From: Pseudobdellovibrionaceae bacterium
GTDB taxonomy: Bacteria > Bdellovibrionota > Bdellovibrionia > Bdellovibrionales > UBA1609
Length of the DNA stretch: 64,000 bases
Direction of reading: 5' to 3'
NCBI GenBank assembly: GCA_947444305.1
Contig: CANEZP010000015.1
Location: 1 to 64,000, forward strand
Shown here piece by piece: positions 59,155 to 64,000 of the stretch (positions are counted from its first letter, which is position 1; each line of letters begins with the position of its first letter). The notes below the pieces were generated by a model. The model was not told the origin of the DNA, did not search any database, and saw only the letters and a list, made by a program, of their open reading frames with translations. The translations under genes and the position numbers were made by a program.

Positions 59155-60855
59155 CTACAATGATGCACGAGTGTTCAAGGCGGCGGCTTCGACCTTCGCC
59201 TGACACTTCAAAACCTCTTGGCCTTTCAGCAATTGATAATCCAAATCGTGATCTTGCGCGTACAAATCTTCGGCCCGGTGATTCTGCGCAAGGCAATCTT
59301 TGATGGAGTCGATCAACTCCGGCCGGTTTTGCACGTACGGAGCGACATCATGCACGGGCACGGCGGCCGGTGAAACCTCGGCTTCGCGCAAGAAGAACAG
59401 ATCGTCTTCCGTAGGATTCGGTACGGTGGCCGCTTCGATGTCGGGTTCTACACCGACGAGCTGGTTGGAGCGGTCACTGAGCGGTGGGTAAAAGGTGGCG
59501 ATGGTCAGCTTTTCCGCTTGGTTCTTCGTAGGATTCGGCATGACTTGTTGTACGGAACCTTTGCCGTAGCTGCGGACGCCCACGATCAAGCCGATTTTGT
59601 GATCACGCAAACCGTTCGGCAGCAGTTCCGAAGCGCTAGCCGAGCGTGCATTGATCAATGTCACGAGCGGCAGCTGAGTGATCGCGTCGAGCGGACTTTT
59701 TTCCGTTTCGAACATCATCCCACCGAGCTTGAGGGTGCGCGTGATCGTTTTGCGGCCCGCGAACATCCCGCCGATGTTCACCGCCGCTTTCATTAAACCG
59801 CCGCCGTTGTCGCGCACATCCAAGATAATTCCGCGAACCCGGGTGACGGGGTTGCGGTCGGCCTCGAGTTTCAAAATTTCTTGGTAAATCAATTTGTCAC
59901 AGTCGGCGTTGAATTGAGTAAGACGGAACAGCGCGTACCGCTCCCCCATGTGGTTGATCACGCGGCTGGAGAAAACTTTGGCCTCAACGGGTCCCCGCGT
60001 AACCGTGATTTGGATAATCTCATTATTCCGGCGGACCTGCAGGACGGCGTCGGTTCCGCGCGGACCACGGATAAGTTTAGAAGCCTCGTTCGTGGGCATG
60101 CCCTGGAGGTCTTTTCCGTTCACGCCGATGATCTCGTCGGAATTACGTAATTCCGTACCCTCCGCCGGCCCGCCCTCAATGAGCGAATCAACGATCACTT
60201 TATTCAAGACGGGTTTAAGCCGTACACCGATGCCGTCGAATATTTCGCTCTTAGGGTTTAAAGCTTCTTCCATCAGATTGAGGGGAAGCACCAGATAATG
60301 CGCATCGAACACTTTCGTGGCCTCGTTAATCCCCGCGCCGACCGCCATTTGTACCGGCATCTCGGCCGGGCGCTTCGCTAGCAACTCTTTTGCTAAACCG
60401 ACGAATTGAACTCTCTCCTCTTGCGAGCGAAGCGTCTTCGCGCTTTCGAGTAGGCGCTCACCTTTCATTTTCTCGGCGGCAATTTTTTCCTGCGAACTCG
60501 CCTTCTTCTCGGTGACAGGTTCTTTCGATTTTTGTTCTTGAACGAGGACCAGCGCGCCGTATTCGCGAACCGGCTGGTATCTGTGTCGCAGCTCGCTCTC
60601 CGCCTTGTACTGCGTCTTAGGGACGAGCCTCATTTGCGGATCGGCCACCGACGCGAGGCCGTCGATGAGTTTTATGCAGTAGACCATATTCTGATCCGAA
60701 TCTTCGCACGGATGATCCATGGTCATCGCTTCGATAAGCGTGTCTTCGGAAAATGAGGTCTTCGCCCATTCCGCGGCGAGCTTTTCGTTATCGTTGCCAT
60801 CGGCAAAAGTTTGAAGAGAGAGCAGCGTGATCAGAACAGAAACGAGTGTCTTCAT
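59155..60855 (-). CDS. C-terminal processing peptidase (S41 family, PDZ domain)
   Basis: 566 residues from ATG 60855 (GGGGGAA upstream); the frame is open to 60909. Signal peptide (KTLVSVLITLLSLQTFA). A helical N-terminal region precedes a PDZ domain (about 205-290: VIVDSLIEGGPAEGTELRNS, DEIIGVNGKDLQGM). The S41 catalytic part has the Ser in SARSASASELLPNGLRD (about 405) and the base Lys in SYGKGSVQQVMP (about 432), the Prc/CtpA dyad. It trims periplasmic or membrane proteins at their C-termini. Convergent with the LprI-like gene. Confidence 0.95.
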   Translation of the reverse strand: MKTLVSVLITLLSLQTFADGNDNEKLAAEWAKTSFSEDTLIEAMTMDHPCEDSDQNMVYCIKLIDGLASVADPQMRLVPKTQYKAESELRHRYQPVREYGALVLVQEQKSKEPVTEKKASSQEKIAAEKMKGERLLESAKTLRSQEERVQFVGLAKELLAKRPAEMPVQMAVGAGINEATKVFDAHYLVLPLNLMEEALNPKSEIFDGIGVRLKPVLNKVIVDSLIEGGPAEGTELRNSDEIIGVNGKDLQGMPTNEASKLIRGPRGTDAVLQVRRNNEIIQITVTRGPVEAKVFSSRVINHMGERYALFRLTQFNADCDKLIYQEILKLEADRNPVTRVRGIILDVRDNGGGLMKAAVNIGGMFAGRKTITRTLKLGGMMFETEKSPLDAITQLPLVTLINARSASASELLPNGLRDHKIGLIVGVRSYGKGSVQQVMPNPTKNQAEKLTIATFYPPLSDRSNQLVGVEPDIEAATVPNPTEDDLFFLREAEVSPAAVPVHDVAPYVQNRPELIDSIKDCLAQNHRAEDLYAQDHDLDYQLLKGQEVLKCQAKVEAAALNTRASL

Positions 60856-61319
60856 TTTATTTCCCCCGGTATGAAGCTTACCGTGGGACAAGAGCAGTTC
60901 CGGTGCCAAAAAAACGAATTGAATTTTTTAGACCGTCCCCTACGCCATCTCGCCTGAGCAAAACATGAAACTCACAAACACAAAAACCCCACGCCTTTAA
61001 CAAATAGCAACCGTCGCGTAAAACTTATGTCGATTAAACTTTTCGCCAAACCACCTGCAAATTATTTAGAGTTTCTCGAACCTCAAGCCTCGCAAAACAA
61101 AAATCGAAACCAATACGACAACTTAAAACTGCTCACTTTTCTAGCATGACTTGATCAGGGATAAGGCACCCTCAGATACCCAAATGATATTGGCCGTTGA
61201 GGATCTGCTGGAGATATACTTCCAATTAAAGAGTCGGTGAATTTCGTGAAGGTTGTCTCATATAAGGAAAAGACCTATTGTTGCAGATTACCAGGACGCA
61301 TGTAATCATCTAAATAAAT
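60856..61319. other. AT-richer intergenic region before the membrane protein gene
   Basis: About 460 bp, visibly more A/T-rich than the rest. A 40-codon frame from ATG 61027 to TGA 61149 has no ribosome-binding site and is not annotated as a gene. No promoter could be placed with confidence. Possibly the edge of an acquired segment. Confidence 0.5.
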
Positions 61320-62108
61320 ATGGCCCTACCCAAGCACAGACGATTTTCAAGGCTGCTAGTTCCGTTTTCCCGATTCGCCATTAGGTTCCATTTATCATTG
61401 ATTCTGTTGGGTACCCTGGCTTCGGGCTGGATTTCCGCCAAGCTGCTACTACTCACGGGCATGAGCTACATGCCAATCCGCTATTTCCTTTCCACCCTTT
61501 GCGCCTACGGGATCTTCATACTTCTTTCCAGTCTCTGGCTAAAATACTTGGGCAGACACTCAACAGTGGCATCAAGGCGAGCTAATCGAAATAATTTGAA
61601 CTACATGGACGCGCCCATGGATTTGCCAGATATTTCGGCACCTCATTCAATGAATACACCCGGTGAATGGGGTGAGGGCGGAGGGGGATTTAGCGGGGCC
61701 GGGGCCAGCGGAACCTTCGCCGAAGGCATGAACGAGTGGCAGATCGATTCAAGTAGACCATCGCTACCCGACCTTCCCGATGCCTCTCTAGATGTAGACG
61801 ATATTTTCGGAGCCATCGTGGCCTTCATTTTTGTCGTTGTTGTTTTCTTTCTTTTGACGTGGAGCGCTTATCTATTGATTCAACTCCCTATTCTTTTGGC
61901 CGAGGGGCTGTTTCAAGCAATTTTGACGGCAGCGCTAATACGTACCACTAAAAAAATGGACAATCACAACTGGGCGGAATCGGTGTTCAAGCAGACACGA
62001 TGGATAGCTGCCTGTATTCTTGTTATTACTCTCACGTGTGGATTCGTAGCTGAAATTAAATGTCCGAGCGCTCAAAAACTGGCAGACGCCTTCACCTGTA
62101 GAGATTAG
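61320..62108 (+). CDS. Membrane protein of unknown function with Gly-rich central linker
   Basis: 262 residues. Two hydrophobic helices near the N-terminus (about 24-46 LSLILLGTLASGWISAKLLL and 54-72), a Pro/Gly/Ser-rich soluble linker (about 85-155, including GEWGEGGGGFSGAGASG), then one long double-length hydrophobic region (about 162-205, FVVVVFFLLTWSAYLLIQL) and a last helix at 228-245. No Shine-Dalgarno is visible before ATG 61320. I recall similar Gly-linker membrane proteins in beta-proteobacteria, not in Bdellovibrio relatives; with the AT-rich flank and the tRNA repeats nearby this suggests acquisition. Function unknown. Confidence 0.7.
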   Translation: MALPKHRRFSRLLVPFSRFAIRFHLSLILLGTLASGWISAKLLLLTGMSYMPIRYFLSTLCAYGIFILLSSLWLKYLGRHSTVASRRANRNNLNYMDAPMDLPDISAPHSMNTPGEWGEGGGGFSGAGASGTFAEGMNEWQIDSSRPSLPDLPDASLDVDDIFGAIVAFIFVVVVFFLLTWSAYLLIQLPILLAEGLFQAILTAALIRTTKKMDNHNWAESVFKQTRWIAACILVITLTCGFVAEIKCPSAQKLADAFTCRD

Positions 62109-62313
62109 AGCCCGGCAAGACCGCTATTTCTTTTTGTTAAAAAACTTAAACGGATATGTCACACGAGCGATTTGGTCTTAAGCCGGCTCGGGAAATTGCC
62201 ATGTCTACAATGGGCCTACGATACAGTGTGGAACGGTCCCGTTTCCGAGCGGATACAATGAGCGGCCGTTTTTAAAAACGCAGTCCAAATGTGATAATCT
62301 GAGTTTTTCAAAT

Positions 62314-62344
62314 TGGGGTGACCGACGGTTTCGGGCGCGGCAAA
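62314..62344. repeat. Direct repeat containing tRNA-His 3'-end fragment, copy 1
   Basis: 31 bp identical to copy 2. The first 15 bp, TGGGGTGACCGACGG, equal the 3' terminus (reverse complement) of the tRNA-His gene at 62634-62648, including the CCA; the remaining 16 bp do not match the tRNA. Confidence 0.85.
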
Positions 62345-62442
62345 GTGAGCGTTCGCGCGAACAGCCTGCGGAGCCGGCCAACACAACAGAATGAAAGCAA
62401 AGGGGGAGTCAGCAAGACGACCAAGCGTCGTCATTGCGAGAA

Positions 62443-62473
62443 TGGGGTGACCGACGGTTTCGGGCGCGGCAAA
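62443..62473. repeat. Direct repeat containing tRNA-His 3'-end fragment, copy 2
   Basis: Identical to copy 1 over 31 bp, 129 bp to its right, and 191 bp from the tRNA copy. The layout recalls att-site or tRNA-end duplications left by integrative elements. Confidence 0.85.
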
Positions 62474-62633
62474 ACAGCCCAGTGGGCTGTTTTGATGCGA
62501 CGTCGTGCGCGACGCCTCGGACACCTTTAGGTGGGCATGGCAAAGCGCTTCCGACGCAGCCGGAATGCCCCGTCAACGAGATCAAAGCAAGAAACGTAAA
62601 TCACATCGGGTGTGCAAGATAAAGAAATGAAGA

Positions 62634-62709
62634 TGGGGTGACCGACGGGGCTTGAACCCGCGACCCTGGGAATCACAATCCCATGCTCTACCAACTGAGC
62701 TACGGCCAC
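62634..62709 (-). tRNA. tRNA-His (GTG anticodon)
   Basis: Read on the minus strand, a cloverleaf can be drawn: acceptor GTGGCCG pairs with CGGTCAC (one G-U), D arm GCTCAGTTGGTAGAGC, anticodon arm GGGATTGTGATTCCC with anticodon GTG, T arm with GGGTTCAAGCCCC. The discriminator is C, as in tRNA-His, and a G precedes the acceptor at 62710 (the G-1 position). CCA is encoded. Only this copy is complete. Confidence 0.95.
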
Positions 62710-62903
62710 CACAAAAGCGAGATTGGATATATAGGAAAGCCCGGCGGATAGATCAATGATATTCCGCACCTAAACGGCAAATTAACGAGTCCACCGATGA
62801 AGCCGCCTTACGACGCGCCCGGACCGGGCCTACGGACGTGAAACTTGGGCCGCTTGAAAGTCCCTGTGATTCGGCATACCAATTTCGGCTGACGGAGGTC
62901 ACC

Positions 62904-64000
62904 TTGCAGTTCAGCTTCATCATTTGCTCCATGATTTTCAGCATTACCCTCGCCTTTTCGGCCGCGGCTCAGGAACCGCAGGAAACGTCGCAGAAGTTGG
63001 TCAGGCCCTCGCCCGACGCGCAGAAGGCTCCGGAAAAACGGGCCGCCATCCCCGGCCCGGGCGACGACGAACAAGCGCAGAAAATTTTGAATACGATGGC
63101 CGCGCGCGCGGGCTGGTTCCCCGACGTGAAGATTGAAGTCGAAAACGGCCTCGTCACCTTAAAAGGCCGGGCGAAAAATTCCGAGCAATTGCAATGGCTT
63201 TCGAAAACCGCCGACCGCATCCCCACCGTCGTTGCCGTTATTAATCAGGTTGAGTTGGAATCCCCGCCCGCGACCGACCTCACCCCGGCGTGGAAAGAAT
63301 TTAAGCGCCTGCTTGAAAAAGCGAAAACGGCGCTTCCCCTCATCGCCTTGGCGCTTTTGCTCTTTGCCATTTTCTGGTTCACCGGCGGTTTGATCTCGCG
63401 CGGCGTTCGGACTTTGTGGGGCCGGCACATCTCTAATCCATTTTTGTTGGCGACGGTGTCGCGGCTAACGATGCTGCCGGTGTGGTTGCTTTTCTTTTAC
63501 CTGATTTTGCAAACGGCGGGGCTATCGGCATTGGCCACCACGATCATCGGTGGTACCGGCGCGGTCGGCATCGTGATCGGCTTCGCATTTAAAGACATTG
63601 CCGAGAATTACCTCTCCGGCTTGTTGCTCGCGATGCGAAGTCCGTTCACCAAAGGCGACGAAATCTCGATCGATAAATTCGAAGGTTACGTGCAAGCGTT
63701 GAATATGCGCGGGACCACGATTATCGATTACGAGGGCAACATCATTTTGATTCCTAATCGGATCGTGATTCAGTCGGTGATTAAAAATAAAACCAGCAGT
63801 CCTAAGACACGGTCGTCGTTTTCGGTTGGCATCGGGTATAACGATTCGGTCTCGAAAGCGCAGGAAACTATTTACGGCGCACTCAAAAAAATTCCCGCCA
63901 TCCTCGACGATCCGGCACCGCTCGTGGTCGCCACGGAGCTCACGGCCTCGACCGTAAATTTGAAAGTGATGTTTTGGTACGACTGCGTGAAGTCGAGTCT
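62904..64000 (+). CDS. BON domain-MscS mechanosensitive channel family protein, 3'-truncated by window edge
   Basis: At least 365 residues, running off the window. Best start is TTG 62904, which has GGAGGT 4 nt upstream and opens a signal-like segment (QFSFIICSMIFSITLAFSAA); the next in-frame ATG is 62931. A BON domain covers about 55-118 (AQKILNTMAARAGWFPDVKI, then GLVTLKGRAKNSEQLQWL). Membrane helices at about 143-165, 185-210 and 212-235 include the MscS pore and start of the beta domain: GGTGAVGIVIGFAFKDIAEN, NYLSGLLLAMRSPF, TKGDEISIDKFEG. Small-conductance osmotic channel by family. tRNA-His lies 194 bp upstream on the other strand. Confidence 0.92.
   Translation, partial: MQFSFIICSMIFSITLAFSAAAQEPQETSQKLVRPSPDAQKAPEKRAAIPGPGDDEQAQKILNTMAARAGWFPDVKIEVENGLVTLKGRAKNSEQLQWLSKTADRIPTVVAVINQVELESPPATDLTPAWKEFKRLLEKAKTALPLIALALLLFAIFWFTGGLISRGVRTLWGRHISNPFLLATVSRLTMLPVWLLFFYLILQTAGLSALATTIIGGTGAVGIVIGFAFKDIAENYLSGLLLAMRSPFTKGDEISIDKFEGYVQALNMRGTTIIDYEGNIILIPNRIVIQSVIKNKTSSPKTRSSFSVGIGYNDSVSKAQETIYGALKKIPAILDDPAPLVVATELTASTVNLKVMFWYDCVKSS

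Larger units (their letters stand above)
62109..62633. other. Non-coding region with tRNA-His 3'-end copies
   Basis: About 525 bp with no convincing gene. It contains two 31-bp direct repeats whose first 15 bp match the 3' end of the adjacent tRNA-His (listed separately). Frames crossing it repeat the same peptide (AAPETVGHP) because they read the repeats. Confidence 0.6.

Noticed and set aside
61027-61149. 40-codon plus-strand frame upstream of the membrane protein gene
   Set aside because: No Shine-Dalgarno, low complexity in Asn/Lys and no conserved feature; kept only as a possibility in the gap entry.
62216-62524. 102-codon minus-strand frame with repeated peptide AAPETVGHP
   Set aside because: It reads through the two 31-bp tRNA-end repeats; no ribosome-binding site and no recognisable protein character.

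Overview
The window looks like chromosome of a Gram-negative, moderately GC-rich bacterium of the Bdellovibrio/Bdellovibrionota-myxobacterial type. This is inferred from gene content, not from a marker gene. The clues are a Glt/adventurous-gliding-like envelope operon with an AgmX/PglI C-terminal domain protein, a myxobacterial-type outer-membrane barrel and a VWA lipoprotein; many small exported proteins and lipoproteins; a stand-alone FliG-like protein; an HNH-nuclease gene of DUF222-like layout; and very tight gene packing with 4-bp ATGA overlaps and overlapping convergent ends.

Layout. 1-3.3 kb: end of a nucleoside transporter, two exported unknowns, and an IS200-like/REP-associated (RAYT) transposase next to a perfect hairpin. 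3.3-10.3 kb: lon protease, an orphan peptide-type solute-binding protein, then a minus-strand group (degenerate pterin-synthase-like protein, lipoprotein, YceI, gpmA). 10.3-18.9 kb: housekeeping genes (acyl-CoA ligase, MlaC-like, M17 aminopeptidase, EEP nuclease/phosphatase, FKBP isomerase, apaG, thpR). 19.0-28.4 kb: seven co-directional, mostly translationally coupled envelope genes resembling a gliding (Glt) module. 28.4-31 kb: HNH nuclease and FliG-like gene set among repeated palindromes built on CTCTGTTTAAACAGAG. 31-39.4 kb: MltB-like lytic transglycosylase, a superfamily-2 helicase, a PepSY-like membrane protein and a TolC-MacA-MacB efflux operon. 39.5-49.4 kb: lipoproteins, PAP2 phosphatase, an exported protein resembling leucyl/phenylalanyl-tRNA-protein transferase, a dCMP-deaminase-type protein, an SDR enzyme and an outer-membrane-protein/lipoprotein/SGNH/patatin operon. 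49.5-60.9 kb: AI-2E-type permease, a solitary primase-like gene, two adjacent sensor kinases (one hybrid), exported unknowns, a LysR/LprI divergent pair and a PDZ-S41 protease. 60.9-64 kb: AT-richer segment with a membrane protein of different character, copies of the 3' end of tRNA-His, tRNA-His itself and the start of a BON-MscS channel that runs off the window.

How the genes fit together: most of the window serves the cell envelope (export, lipid and peptidoglycan turnover, efflux, sensing, possible gliding). The best candidates for new biology are the exported Aat-like protein, the compact Glt-like operon beside a FliG-like protein, the palindrome family associated with the HNH gene, the solitary primase-like protein and the metal-site-less tunnelling-fold protein. 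All domain calls were made by eye from sequence; no database search was run.
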